Positions 29,170 to 38,215 of a stretch of DNA of 64,000 nucleotides are shown here, one piece after another. Numbering within the stretch: the stretch's first letter is position 1; every line of letters starts with the position of its first letter. The notes beneath the pieces are model-generated. The model was not told where the DNA came from. It searched no databases and was given only the letters and a program-made list of their open reading frames with translations. The position numbers were made by a program, and so were the translations under genes. Where the stretch lies: positions 1 to 64,000 of the forward strand of contig JAFDGA010000003.1 in assembly GCA_019309545.1 (NCBI GenBank), read 5' to 3'. Source of the DNA: Deltaproteobacteria bacterium (GTDB lineage: Bacteria; Desulfobacterota; Desulfobaccia; Desulfobaccales; Desulfobaccaceae).

Positions 29170-29940
29170 TCAGCTCGGCGACCCAGACTCGGCAGGCAAA
29201 AATCGAGGGGCCAGCGCATAGCGCACCCGGTTAGCCTTCTCCTCATTATGCCGTAAGATTTCATGTTGGAGCAGCAGACTCAAATAAATCCAGGCGGTTT
29301 TTTTATTCAAGCGGAAATGCGTCTCAAAATCAAGCAATCGGAACCATCGTCCCTGGGACTGGGCCAGAAAATCTATTAACCCCTCGACCGACAGCTTGCG
29401 GTTGCCGCGCTGTGGTAAAGGCACCGCCGCCAGGGCTTCTCGTAAGGCGGTTTTCTGGACCGGCTCGATCTCCACAGCAGGGCTGATGTTGATCTGGGAA
29501 GCAGGCTCTGCTTCCGCTCGGGCAGGGCTGAGGGGCAGCCATCCACCTCTTAACTGACTAAAATAGTTGGTCATCTGTTCTTCAATAAGGCTCATCAGGC
29601 GGAAAAATTGCGATAGGGTGATCTCCCCGGCCAGACGCTGCACCAGAAAATTTTTCACCTGTTGTTTGACGAATCTGGTCCGTTCGATATTGTTGACCGG
29701 CAAGCCTTCGGCTTCCATCATCACCTGGAAAAACATCCCGGCCACCAGCGTGGTGTCCAAAGCCTGATCCGGAGGCCGGGTACGGACCAGACCGCCCTCT
29801 TGCACCCGAAACCTACTCTGCGCCACGGCCCAGCGGGCAAAATCCGCCTCAAATTTCCCCAAATGGGCCGGAGCCAGCAACTCCACCGCAGCCCGACTCA
29901 AATTTCGAACCGTTTCCAGACGCACATCCTCAGCAGCCAT
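29170..29940 (-). CDS. conserved-looking hypothetical protein with C-terminal winged-helix-like region
   Basis: I do not recognise this 256-residue protein. It has no signal peptide and no membrane segment. Residues 1-130 are helical and rich in Arg, Glu and Leu. A Pro/Ala-rich linker at about 140-175 follows. The last 75 residues (VEGLIDFLAQSQGRWFRLLDFE then LNKKTAWIYLSLLLQHEI and NRVRYALA) look like a winged helix. A DNA-binding or partner-binding role is possible but not shown. It lies 85 bp upstream of the E2 gene on the same strand, so the two may be co-transcribed. Confidence 0.65.
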   Translation of the reverse strand: MAAEDVRLETVRNLSRAAVELLAPAHLGKFEADFARWAVAQSRFRVQEGGLVRTRPPDQALDTTLVAGMFFQVMMEAEGLPVNNIERTRFVKQQVKNFLVQRLAGEITLSQFFRLMSLIEEQMTNYFSQLRGGWLPLSPARAEAEPASQINISPAVEIEPVQKTALREALAAVPLPQRGNRKLSVEGLIDFLAQSQGRWFRLLDFETHFRLNKKTAWIYLSLLLQHEILRHNEEKANRVRYALAPRFLPAESGSPS

Positions 29941-30159
29941 TTACCCCTCCCTAGGTAAAATATCCCCCCGAAATAGAGACCAGTGCCTAATCAGTGACCG
30001 TATGAAAACTTTTCCCTCCTATAGCACATGCCAGCTTGCCCCTTAGTGAAAATTTAATATTCAGGGCTTTTCTTATTTTAATAATAGATTAAAAAGAGTG
30101 ATAGAGCAATAGCCGTGTATGCTTCCGTGATTATGATATTGATAGGACCCCGTAAGGCC

Positions 30160-30357
30160 TTAGCTGAGGCTGATCATCAAGTAAAGGCCGAGGAAAATTA
30201 ATACCGAGGCCCCAACGGTGCCCCATTTTTGCCAAGCCAGGGTCTGAGGACTCATCCTGACCTGACGTCGCCGGGCCGAGCGGCGCATAAAATTGTTGAC
30301 CAGTAGAATGATCATACCGATCAGGGCCAGCAGTGAACCGAGAGTTGTCTTGTCCAT
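30160..30357 (-). CDS. small membrane protein, two predicted helices
   Basis: This 65-residue protein has one helix at about 6-24 (LGSLLALIGMIILLVNNF), a strongly basic loop (RRSARRRQVR) and a second helix at about 45-64 (WGTVGASVLIFLGLYLMI). The basic loop would stay in the cytosol. I do not recognise the family. An AGGAAG Shine-Dalgarno lies just before the ATG. The gene stands between the radical SAM gene and a 219-bp gene-free stretch in which I see no other feature. Confidence 0.6.
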   Translation of the reverse strand: MDKTTLGSLLALIGMIILLVNNFMRRSARRRQVRMSPQTLAWQKWGTVGASVLIFLGLYLMISLS

Positions 30358-30422
30358 GTCTTCCTTTCTGAATCTGCCTTATGGATTAATCTGATTATGG
30401 CCATAAATCCGCCAGGTCTTTG

Positions 30423-32186
30423 TCAAGCTTGATAATTTGAGGAGGGGCGGCAGACCCCGCAGCGCCGACAGACCTGGGGGTCGCAAGGCGGGGTCTCCTG
30501 GCCGGCCAGAGCCTGTTGATATTCCTCCCAGAGATATGATTTTTCCAGGCCGTGATCGATAAAATCCCAGGGGAACAATTCCTCGGCCCCCCGAGGGCGG
30601 AGTACGAAAAAATCCGGGTTAAGCGGGCTCAAGCGAAAGGCCGCGGTCCAGTTCCCGCCAGCCCGGTGCGCGGCCAGCAACATCTGCGCCACTCGCCGAT
30701 CGCCTCGGGCCAGCAGGGCCTGGATATAGGCCCACTTGGGCAGATCAGCATGGACCCGCACTTGAGGGCTGCCTTTGAGTTCGCGCTTCACCAGTCTGAT
30801 CCGGTCTTTTAGCTCCGGCAGGTCCAAGAATGGCACCCATTGCAAAGGGGTAAAAGGTTTAGGGATAAAAGAATGGAGGCTGACGGTGATGTTGGCCAAC
30901 CGCTTCCGCCCCCGGCTGGATTTGGTTACGGCATGTTTCAGGCGTTTCACCAACCGGGCGATATCCCGCACCTCTTCCCGGGTTTCGGTCGGCAACCCCA
31001 CCATAAAGTAGAGGCGCAATCGGGGGATTCCGGCCTGGCGTAAATTAGTCACCGCATTAATAAGCTGTGCTTCGCTGAGGCCTTTGTTAATCACCCGGCG
31101 CAACCGTTCACTCCCAGCTTCCGGGGCCAAGGCAATAGATTTAACCCCCCCGCGGGCCAGCAGTTCAAACAATTCTCGATCCGTGGAATCAGCCCGGATA
31201 GAACTGATGCCTAACTGCCCCCCGGCCTCCACCACCTGTCGGCAAATCTCGTGGATGGCGGGATGGTCCGAAACCGCGGCCCCCACCAGGCCGATTTTCT
31301 GGCGCTGGATCAGACCGAGCTTAATCTGACGGCTCAATTCCGGGACAGACCGGAAGCGGGGCGGCCGGTAGATAAAACCCGCGGCACAGAAACGACAGCC
31401 GCGGCCACAACCCCGGCTGACTTCCACCAGGAACATCTGGCCGAACTCACTGGCCGGGGCGATTATATGGCTATGACAGGGATGAACATCCAGGTCCGCG
31501 GGATGCAGGGCCTTTACTTGGGCCGGGTAGCCAGGGGCCGGAAGGAATGCCGCCAGGGTGCCGTCGTCCTGATAAACCGGACGATAGCCGGCCGGAACAT
31601 AGACCCCGGGCTGGTTAGCCGCCAATTCTTGCAGCATCTGGCGTCGATCCCTAGCAGACCGCCCGCCAGTGGCCAGGAATTGGAAAAAATCAGCGACCTG
31701 GACCTCGGCCTCTCCCAGAAAAAAGGCATCAATAAATGGCGCCAGCGGCTCGGGATTGAGGAAGGTGGTCACCCCGCCAGCCAATACCAGCGGGAAATTC
31801 GGACCCCGTTCAAGTGCCAGGAGGGGAATCCGGGCCTGCTCCAGGATTTTCAATACCTGGGGATAGTCAGCTTCATAGGGGATAGCGAAAGCCAGGGCGG
31901 CAAAATCGGTCAGGGGCCGCTGCGATTCCAGGGAGAGAATCGGGGTGCCGGTGCGCTGATATTCCGGCCACAGGTCCGCAGGGGGCAGGAAGGCCCGCTC
32001 ACAGGCCAGGTCAGGATGATCGTTAAGCAAGTGGTAAACGGCCTGAAATCCTAAATTACTCATCCCCACTTCATAGACCTGGGGATAGACCAGGACCAGG
32101 GGCCAGCGATGGCCCCATTCACGGCTGATCGCCCCTTGTTCCTGGTCGAGAAGCTTTTTCAGGTGGGCAATGATTTTTCTTGACAT
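30423..32186 (-). CDS. B12-binding-type radical SAM protein (TIGR03960-like)
   Basis: This 587-residue protein starts with a Rossmann-like region typical of B12-binding radical SAM enzymes (WPLVLVYPQVYEVGMSNLGFQAVYHLL). The radical SAM motif is CGRGCRFC (C-x3-C-x2-C) in VEVSRGCGRGCRFCAAGFIY. The C-terminus carries a further cysteine group CDPQVCRRCGVC that may hold a second cluster. This is the layout of the TIGR03960 family, whose members are often next to or fused with a DUF2344 protein; none is seen here. The reaction is unknown. It lies downstream of ftsZ on the same strand. Confidence 0.8.
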   Translation of the reverse strand: MSRKIIAHLKKLLDQEQGAISREWGHRWPLVLVYPQVYEVGMSNLGFQAVYHLLNDHPDLACERAFLPPADLWPEYQRTGTPILSLESQRPLTDFAALAFAIPYEADYPQVLKILEQARIPLLALERGPNFPLVLAGGVTTFLNPEPLAPFIDAFFLGEAEVQVADFFQFLATGGRSARDRRQMLQELAANQPGVYVPAGYRPVYQDDGTLAAFLPAPGYPAQVKALHPADLDVHPCHSHIIAPASEFGQMFLVEVSRGCGRGCRFCAAGFIYRPPRFRSVPELSRQIKLGLIQRQKIGLVGAAVSDHPAIHEICRQVVEAGGQLGISSIRADSTDRELFELLARGGVKSIALAPEAGSERLRRVINKGLSEAQLINAVTNLRQAGIPRLRLYFMVGLPTETREEVRDIARLVKRLKHAVTKSSRGRKRLANITVSLHSFIPKPFTPLQWVPFLDLPELKDRIRLVKRELKGSPQVRVHADLPKWAYIQALLARGDRRVAQMLLAAHRAGGNWTAAFRLSPLNPDFFVLRPRGAEELFPWDFIDHGLEKSYLWEEYQQALAGQETPPCDPQVCRRCGVCRPSSNYQA

Positions 32187-32258
32187 CTAATGGGGGTGGG
32201 AGGCTGCACAGGGACGGAAGTATCCTGCATTAAGGCTGCCGCCCCGGATAATTTTAAT

Positions 32259-33467
32259 TCAATCGGCCTGATGGCGCATGAAAGTAGGGATATCCAATTC
32301 ATCCTCCTCGTAGTGGAGATCTGGATGCACAACGTTTCTTTTGTTCGCCACCAGTTCCAGGTTAGTTCTTTTTTGGCTGTCCCCCCGGGTCATCTCCCGG
32401 AGCCGGGACAGATCCTCTTCTTGCCGAATTATGGTAGGGATTTCAAGTTCCTCTGGGGAATTGGCCTCGATTCTGGGCGCTCGCCGGGTTTTTTCCGGCT
32501 CCGGTTTTTTCCCGATGCCGGTGCCAATGACGGTCACCCGGGCCTCATCCTCCAGGGTTTCATCGACCACCCAACCGAAGATAATATTGGCATCCTCGTG
32601 GGCCTCCTCCTGGATCAGCGAACAGGCATCTCTAAGTTCATCCAGGGAGAAATCCATGCCGCTGGTAATATTAATCAGGATGCCCCGAGCGCCCCGCAGG
32701 GTCAGATCTTCTAACAAGGGGCTGGAGATGGCCTTTTGAGCCGCTTCCACGGCCCGATTGGTGCCGCTGGCAATGCCGGTACCCATCAGAGCCATGCCCA
32801 TTTCGCTCATAATAGTGCGGACATCGGCAAAATCGACATTGATGTGGCCGGTAACCATGATCAGATCCGAAATGCCTTTCACCGCGTAGAGCAGCACTTC
32901 GTTGGCCTTGGCAAAAGTTGCCAACCCCGGGGTATTCTTGGTATCCAGACTTAACAGGCGGTCATTGGGAATGGTGATCAGGGTATCGACAACTTTTTTT
33001 AACTCTTCAATGCCCGCCTCAGCCTGACGCATCCGTCGCTTGCCTTCAAAATAGAAGGGCTTGGTCACCACCGCCACGGTGAGAGCACCGATGTCTTTGC
33101 TGATCTCAGCAATGATAGGGGCTCCACCGGTACCAGTGCCGCCCCCCAGACCAGCGGCAATAAAAACCATGTCAGCCCCTTTAAGGATTTCGCGCAGGCG
33201 GTCAGCATCTTCCAGGGTGGCGTTACGCCCCACCTCCGGATCCCCTCCGGCTCCCAAGCCCCGGGTTAAATTCTCCCCCAATTGGATCTTTATCGGCGCG
33301 GTGTTCCTGTCTAAAGTTTGGGCATCAGTATTGGCGGCAATAAAATCTACCCATTTCATATCTGCCTTGATCATATCATCGACCGCATTACCACCGCCGC
33401 CCCCAATCCCCAGAACCTTTATTTTAGCCGAGGATTCGCTTTCCACCAATTGAATATTTATACCCAT
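32259..33467 (-). CDS. ftsZ: cell division GTPase FtsZ
   Basis: This is the tubulin homologue that forms the division ring. The 402-residue protein has the nucleotide sites GIGGGGGNAVDDMI near residue 20 and the tubulin signature GGGTGTGGAPIIAE near 105, plus the T7 region NVDFADVRTIM. A variable linker at about 320-385 leads to the C-terminal peptide LDIPTFMRHQAD, which binds FtsA and other partners. It is the last gene of the dcw cluster, 33 bp behind ftsA. Confidence 0.98.
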   Translation of the reverse strand: MGINIQLVESESSAKIKVLGIGGGGGNAVDDMIKADMKWVDFIAANTDAQTLDRNTAPIKIQLGENLTRGLGAGGDPEVGRNATLEDADRLREILKGADMVFIAAGLGGGTGTGGAPIIAEISKDIGALTVAVVTKPFYFEGKRRMRQAEAGIEELKKVVDTLITIPNDRLLSLDTKNTPGLATFAKANEVLLYAVKGISDLIMVTGHINVDFADVRTIMSEMGMALMGTGIASGTNRAVEAAQKAISSPLLEDLTLRGARGILINITSGMDFSLDELRDACSLIQEEAHEDANIIFGWVVDETLEDEARVTVIGTGIGKKPEPEKTRRAPRIEANSPEELEIPTIIRQEEDLSRLREMTRGDSQKRTNLELVANKRNVVHPDLHYEEDELDIPTFMRHQAD

Positions 33468-33500
33468 TGCTCTCCCTCCCCACAGAAACTAATTAAGAAA

Positions 33501-34730
33501 TCAGATAACCTCTTTAAACCATTTTTTCATCCGGTTCAGGACCCGAAAGAAAATGTTTTGATCCCGGATCCGGAAAGAATCTCGACTCCGCTGGGTACGG
33601 CCTCTAGCCCCGTACAGCACCAGACCGACGGCGGTGGCAAAGGCTGGATTATTTATGACATCCGTCAGCCCCCCAACTCCGATAGGGTAGCCCCTCCGGG
33701 TCGGCAAACCGAAAATCTCATCCGCCAACTCTGGGAGCCCATCCAATAATGAGGAGCCGCCGGTGATGGCCACTCCAGAGATAATGGGAATGGCAAAGCC
33801 GGAGCGGAGAATCTCTTTATGGATGAGCTCCATGATCTCTTTGGCTCGCAGATGGATGATCTCGGCCAGGATGCCCCGAGACAGCATCCGGGATTTACGA
33901 CCGCCTAATCCTGGCACTTCAATCTGTTCCTCCCGGTCTTCCAGCGTGGTCAGGCAACAGCCGCTGGTTTGCTTTAATCTTTCTGCCTCCGGCAGTGAGG
34001 TCTGGAGTCCGACCGCGATATCATTGGTCAGGTTATTACCGCCCAGGGCCAGAACTGCACTGTGTTTAATGGAGTTGTTAGAGAAAATCGCCAGATCTGT
34101 GGTGCCGCCGCCGAAATCGATCAGCGCCACCCCTAGCTCTTTCTCCTCGTTAGTGAGAACGGCATCCCCAGAGGCCAGGCTTTGCAACACGATATCCGAG
34201 ACATCCAGCCCCGCCTTGTTGCAACATTTGATGATATTGCTGACCGCGGTAACCGCGCCGGTGACAATATGGACCCTGGCCTCCAACCGGACCCCATGGA
34301 TGCCGATGGGATCATTAATACCATCCTGGCCATCAACGATGTATTCCTGGGGCAAGATATGGATCACTTCCCGATCCAGGGGAATGGCCATGGCTTTGGC
34401 CGCATCGATGACCCGGGTGACATCAGCCTGGGTGACTTCCCGACTTTTGATGGCGATCAACCCCTGACTGTTAAATCCCTTGATATGGCCCCCGGCAATG
34501 CCGGCGTACACGGAGCGGATCTCGCAGCCCGCCATCAATTCGGCTTCCTCTATGGCCTTGCGGATCGACTTGACCGTACTCTCAATGTTTACCACCACGC
34601 CTTTGCGCAGTCCCTGGGACGGATGGGTACCGACGCCGACGATTTCTACACAGTTATCCGTTACTTCTCCAACTACGGCGCAGATCTTGGTAGTACCGAT
34701 ATCTAACCCAACAATCAACTCCTGGCTCAC
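33501..34730 (-). CDS. ftsA: cell division protein FtsA
   Basis: This actin-like ATPase tethers FtsZ to the membrane. The 409-residue protein has the phosphate-1 loop VGLDIGTTKICAVVGE at the N-terminus, the 1C domain, and IDFGGGTTDLAIF as the phosphate-2 loop. The C-terminus ends with a short amphipathic helix (NRMKKWFKEVI), the membrane-targeting sequence. It lies between ftsQ (9-bp gap) and ftsZ. Confidence 0.97.
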   Translation of the reverse strand: MSQELIVGLDIGTTKICAVVGEVTDNCVEIVGVGTHPSQGLRKGVVVNIESTVKSIRKAIEEAELMAGCEIRSVYAGIAGGHIKGFNSQGLIAIKSREVTQADVTRVIDAAKAMAIPLDREVIHILPQEYIVDGQDGINDPIGIHGVRLEARVHIVTGAVTAVSNIIKCCNKAGLDVSDIVLQSLASGDAVLTNEEKELGVALIDFGGGTTDLAIFSNNSIKHSAVLALGGNNLTNDIAVGLQTSLPEAERLKQTSGCCLTTLEDREEQIEVPGLGGRKSRMLSRGILAEIIHLRAKEIMELIHKEILRSGFAIPIISGVAITGGSSLLDGLPELADEIFGLPTRRGYPIGVGGLTDVINNPAFATAVGLVLYGARGRTQRSRDSFRIRDQNIFFRVLNRMKKWFKEVI

Positions 34731-34739
34731 GTTTTCTCC

Positions 34740-35654
34740 TTAAGGGGAAGCCTGATCAGGTTTTTTAAAACTTACCAAGACCCGGTTGGGGTAGTTCAGA
34801 TTGATTCTGACCACCCGTTGAATTTCCCCCTTCCTTTCCAATGTGGGTAATAGCTTACGAAAGTTGGCAAACTTCTGTTTATGTGCTTGAAATCCGATGT
34901 CTATCCCTATGCCCAGAGCAATCGAGTAAAGGGTCAGGCCCCGTTCTGGATCGACATGAATCTCGGCGATGTTCTTAAAATTTAAAGGCGCCGGAGTTTC
35001 CTTCAAGACCCGGATTAAGTCAACTATTTTTTTTAACAAAGGGGAAGGTTGATCTCCTGCCGCCTGGAAATCTTCCGAGGTCAGGCCGGTAATTACCGGC
35101 AAATCATGGGAATCAGTTTTCTCCAGAGGCTTGAATAATACCCCCTGGCGGTTCATATAATAAAGGCGGTCCAGGGGGACGATCGCAATCGGCTGGTGCT
35201 CCTTTATTACTATGGTTAGACGGTCGGGCCACTGTCGGATAAGCTCGGCTCGTTTTACCCAAGGGTGTTGATTGAGGGCCTTTTCAACCTCCAGAGGTTT
35301 TATGGCCAGTAGACTAATTCCTGGGCTCAATTGGGCGATTTGCAGGATTTGCGCAGGGGTTATTCTTTCCAGACCCTGGATTTGGATACAATTGGCATCT
35401 TTAATACAAAAGAAGGGCGAGGTCAAACAATACTGATATCCCACCACCAACAGCAGGCTGACCGAGGCCAAAATAGTGATGGCGGTAAATAGATAAAATC
35501 CGTAAGCCAGGCCTTTTTTGAGGCCCTCCCAGGACCGGGGTGGACGGCGATAATTGTTCTTCCTCCGGGGGGTACGGAATCTCTTGGAACGCCGCAATGA
35601 ATTAATCGATGGCAAGCGATATTTGGCGGACCGCGCCGAGGTATAGCGATTCAT
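34740..35654 (-). CDS. ftsQ: cell division protein FtsQ/DivIB
   Basis: This 304-residue inner-membrane protein connects the ring to the peptidoglycan machinery through FtsL. A basic, Arg-rich cytosolic segment at 1-48 leads to one membrane helix at about 52-74 (YLFTAITILASVSLLLVVGY). The periplasmic part has a POTRA domain (CIQIQGLERITPAQILQIAQLS) and the beta domain with LTIVIKEHQPIAIV. murB and ddl, which usually sit before ftsQ, are missing, and ftsQ begins 3 bp after murC. Confidence 0.93.
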   Translation of the reverse strand: MNRYTSARSAKYRLPSINSLRRSKRFRTPRRKNNYRRPPRSWEGLKKGLAYGFYLFTAITILASVSLLLVVGYQYCLTSPFFCIKDANCIQIQGLERITPAQILQIAQLSPGISLLAIKPLEVEKALNQHPWVKRAELIRQWPDRLTIVIKEHQPIAIVPLDRLYYMNRQGVLFKPLEKTDSHDLPVITGLTSEDFQAAGDQPSPLLKKIVDLIRVLKETPAPLNFKNIAEIHVDPERGLTLYSIALGIGIDIGFQAHKQKFANFRKLLPTLERKGEIQRVVRINLNYPNRVLVSFKKPDQASP

Positions 35655-35657
35655 CCG

Positions 35658-37094
35658 TCAATTAACCTTTCCCACCTGAGGAGGAGGAGGACGATAATTT
35701 TGGCCAGGCGATCTTAACGGCTGGGATTCCAGGCGCTTAAGAAGTTCTTCCCCGGTTTTCCAGATATCCCCGGCCCCCATGGTGACCACCACATCTCCCG
35801 GATAGAGAGTCTCCCATAGTCGGTCGATCAGCTCAGCCCTATCCTCGACGTAATATACCTGGTGGTGACCATTTTGCTTGATTCCGTCAAAAAGACAGTG
35901 GCCGGAGACCTCCGGGATCACCATCTCTCCGGCCCCATAAATCTCGGTTAGAAATAAGACGTCGGCACAAGGAAAGGCCGAAAAGAAATCAGTCAACAAG
36001 GCGCGGGTCCGGCTGTAGCGATGCGGCTGAAATACGACCAGCAACCGTCGGCCGTGAAAAGATTGGGCTATCGCCTCTAGGGTTACCCTGATTTCCGTGG
36101 GGTGGTGGCCGTAGTCATCGACCACGGTAATGCCCTGGGATTCACCTTTGATCTGGAAGCGCCGGTGTACCTGGCCTAGTTGCGCCAGTCCTTGTTGGAT
36201 GGCCTCAAATTCGACCCCCAGGGCGTGAGTCGCCGCCGCCGCCGCCAGGGAATTGGAGACATAATGTTGCCCGGCCAGAGGCAAACATACCCGGCCTAAT
36301 TCCTGGTTGCCGCGCATCAAGCAATAATGGCTGGTAAAACCTTTTAGGTCGAGGTCCGCGGCCCAAAAATCAGCCGCCGGAGTCAGGCTATAGCTCAAAA
36401 TCGGCCGGTTTATGCGGCCCAATAGAGGCTTAAGATGGGGATCATCCTGACAGGCAACAATCAGTCCACCCGGTTGCACTCGATGAAGAAACGCGGCAAA
36501 GGCCTCCTGGATATGTGATAGATCACGGTAATGGTCCAGATGGTCCCGATCGATATTGGTAACTACCGCCAGATGCGGAGTTAAAGCCACAAACGAACCG
36601 TCGCTCTCGTCGGCTTCGGCGACGAAATATTTTCCCTGGCCCAGAACCGCGTTGCTTCCCAGGCTATCGACAACCGCCCCTACCACCACGGTGGGATCAA
36701 GACCGGCCTGACGGAGAATGGAGGCCACCATCGAGGTGGTGGTGGTCTTACCGTGGGTGCCGGCCACCGCAATCTGGAATTTGCCCATCATCAGGCGGGC
36801 CAGCAGCTGCGCCCGGGACAGTACCTGCCGGCCTTGGCTCTGGGCAGCCTGCAGTTCAGGATTGTCCCCTTTAATCGCTGCTGAAACTACCACAATCCCG
36901 GTGTCCGGAAGATGATCGGGGTGATGGCCCAGGCAAATCTTCACCCCCAAGGCCTCCAACCGTTGGGTTTGAGCATTAGCCGCTAGATCAGAGCCGCTGA
37001 CCTGGTGCCCCTGGCGGACCAGCAGCTCTGCTAGGCCGCTCATGCCGATGCCGCCGATCCCGATCAAGTGATAACTTTGAACAATAGAACTCAC
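35658..37094 (-). CDS. murC: UDP-N-acetylmuramate-L-alanine ligase
   Basis: This adds the first amino acid, L-Ala, to UDP-MurNAc. With GTG 37094 as start (AAGGA upstream) the protein has 478 residues and begins MSSIVQSYHLIGIGGIGMSG, the usual family N-terminus with its UDP-binding glycine loop. The ATP site is AGTHGKTTTTSM. Further Mur-ligase motifs are EADESDGSF, NIDRDHLDHY and DDYGHHPTE. The same frame is open further upstream inside murG, but that would give an atypical leader; a GTG at 37112 overlapping the murG stop is the main alternative. Confidence 0.95.
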   Translation of the reverse strand: MSSIVQSYHLIGIGGIGMSGLAELLVRQGHQVSGSDLAANAQTQRLEALGVKICLGHHPDHLPDTGIVVVSAAIKGDNPELQAAQSQGRQVLSRAQLLARLMMGKFQIAVAGTHGKTTTTSMVASILRQAGLDPTVVVGAVVDSLGSNAVLGQGKYFVAEADESDGSFVALTPHLAVVTNIDRDHLDHYRDLSHIQEAFAAFLHRVQPGGLIVACQDDPHLKPLLGRINRPILSYSLTPAADFWAADLDLKGFTSHYCLMRGNQELGRVCLPLAGQHYVSNSLAAAAATHALGVEFEAIQQGLAQLGQVHRRFQIKGESQGITVVDDYGHHPTEIRVTLEAIAQSFHGRRLLVVFQPHRYSRTRALLTDFFSAFPCADVLFLTEIYGAGEMVIPEVSGHCLFDGIKQNGHHQVYYVEDRAELIDRLWETLYPGDVVVTMGAGDIWKTGEELLKRLESQPLRSPGQNYRPPPPQVGKVN

Positions 37095-37108
37095 TATGAT
37101 TAATTCCT

Positions 37109-38215
37109 TCACGCCGGATGTCGAATCAGCTGCTGACATTCGGCCACCATGATCTCCGCCGCCTGGGGGCGGGCCAGGGAGTGACAACGGTTTTCCATAT
37201 CTGCCAACTTTTCAGGATTACCGAGTAATTCTTTAATCATCGCCGCCAGTCTTGGTCCGGTCAACTCGTTATTAGCAACCAGGTAAGCAGCCTGGGAGTC
37301 CCTCAGCCAGCGGGCATTTTTTTCCTGATGTTGATTGGCGGCATAGGGATAAGGAACCAGGATCGCCGCCCGTCCCAGGGCCGTCAGCTCAGCCACGGTA
37401 GAAGCGCCGGCCCGACACACTACCAGATGAGCCTGGGTCAGGTAAGTAGCTATCTCGGGAGTGAAGGCCATGACTTGGGCCGTAAAATTGGCCTGGTCAT
37501 AGGTTTCCCGCACTGCCTCCAGATCGGCGGGGCCGGTAAGATGGATGATCCTTAGCCGCGGGCGCCAATCTGAAAGAAATTCCAGGGTTGCCAACATCTG
37601 CATATTAATATGATGCGCCCCTTGACTGCCACCCATAATCAGCAAGGTCTGGGGAGTTGTCGGCCGTTCCATCGGCGGCGGCTGGATAAACTCCGGTCTC
37701 AGCGGCATACCGGTCCACACCACCCTTTGGGGATTAATCTTGTCGGATGATTCCGGAAAAGACAAAAAGACCCGATCCGCCAGCCGGGCCAGCAGCCGAT
37801 TAGTGAAGCCCAAAATAGCGTTTTGCTCATGGATGGCCAAAGGAATTCCCAATCGCCAGGCCGCCACCCCTACCGGGCCGGTGCTGTAGCCGCCCATTCC
37901 CAAAACCAGATCAGGGGACTGTTGTTTTAATACCTGCTTGGCCTGCGAAATACTGCCCGGCAGGCCGGCCAGCGTGGCCAGACGCCGCCAGATACGTTGT
38001 CCCTTTAAGGCTCCGACCTCAATAGTCTGCCAGGGAAATTGATAGCGTTGAAGAATTTCCAAGGCCATCGGTCGATCTGTGGTCACAAAGCTCACTCTGG
38101 CCCCCAGACGGGAGCGGAATTCCTCGGCCACGGCCACAGCCGGGAACAGATGCCCCCCAGTACCACCAGAGGCAATGACTATGCTCAGGTTGTTCTTGTC
38201 CGGTTTATTGTTCAC
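37109..38215 (-). CDS. murG: UDP-GlcNAc:lipid I N-acetylglucosaminyltransferase
   Basis: This makes lipid II at the inner face of the membrane. The 368-residue GT-B enzyme has the N-terminal glycine loop IASGGTGGHLFPAVAVAEEF, the second G-loop GMGGYSTGPVGVAAW, MGGSQGAHHIN, and the donor-site segment CRAGASTVAELTALGRAAILVPYPYAANQHQ. Its start overlaps the ftsW stop as ATGA. Confidence 0.97.
   Translation of the reverse strand: MNNKPDKNNLSIVIASGGTGGHLFPAVAVAEEFRSRLGARVSFVTTDRPMALEILQRYQFPWQTIEVGALKGQRIWRRLATLAGLPGSISQAKQVLKQQSPDLVLGMGGYSTGPVGVAAWRLGIPLAIHEQNAILGFTNRLLARLADRVFLSFPESSDKINPQRVVWTGMPLRPEFIQPPPMERPTTPQTLLIMGGSQGAHHINMQMLATLEFLSDWRPRLRIIHLTGPADLEAVRETYDQANFTAQVMAFTPEIATYLTQAHLVVCRAGASTVAELTALGRAAILVPYPYAANQHQEKNARWLRDSQAAYLVANNELTGPRLAAMIKELLGNPEKLADMENRCHSLARPQAAEIMVAECQQLIRHPA

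Noticed and set aside
31251-32054. 267-codon plus-strand frame opposite the radical SAM gene
   Set aside because: The minus-strand protein carries the CxxxCxxC motif and family architecture; the plus-strand product is Gln/Gly-rich with no motif, and no ribosome site precedes it.
37095-37187. Upstream extension of murC into murG
   Set aside because: The extension codes for Pro/Gly-rich residues from the end of murG and lacks a ribosome site; GTG 37094 gives the normal MurC N-terminus.
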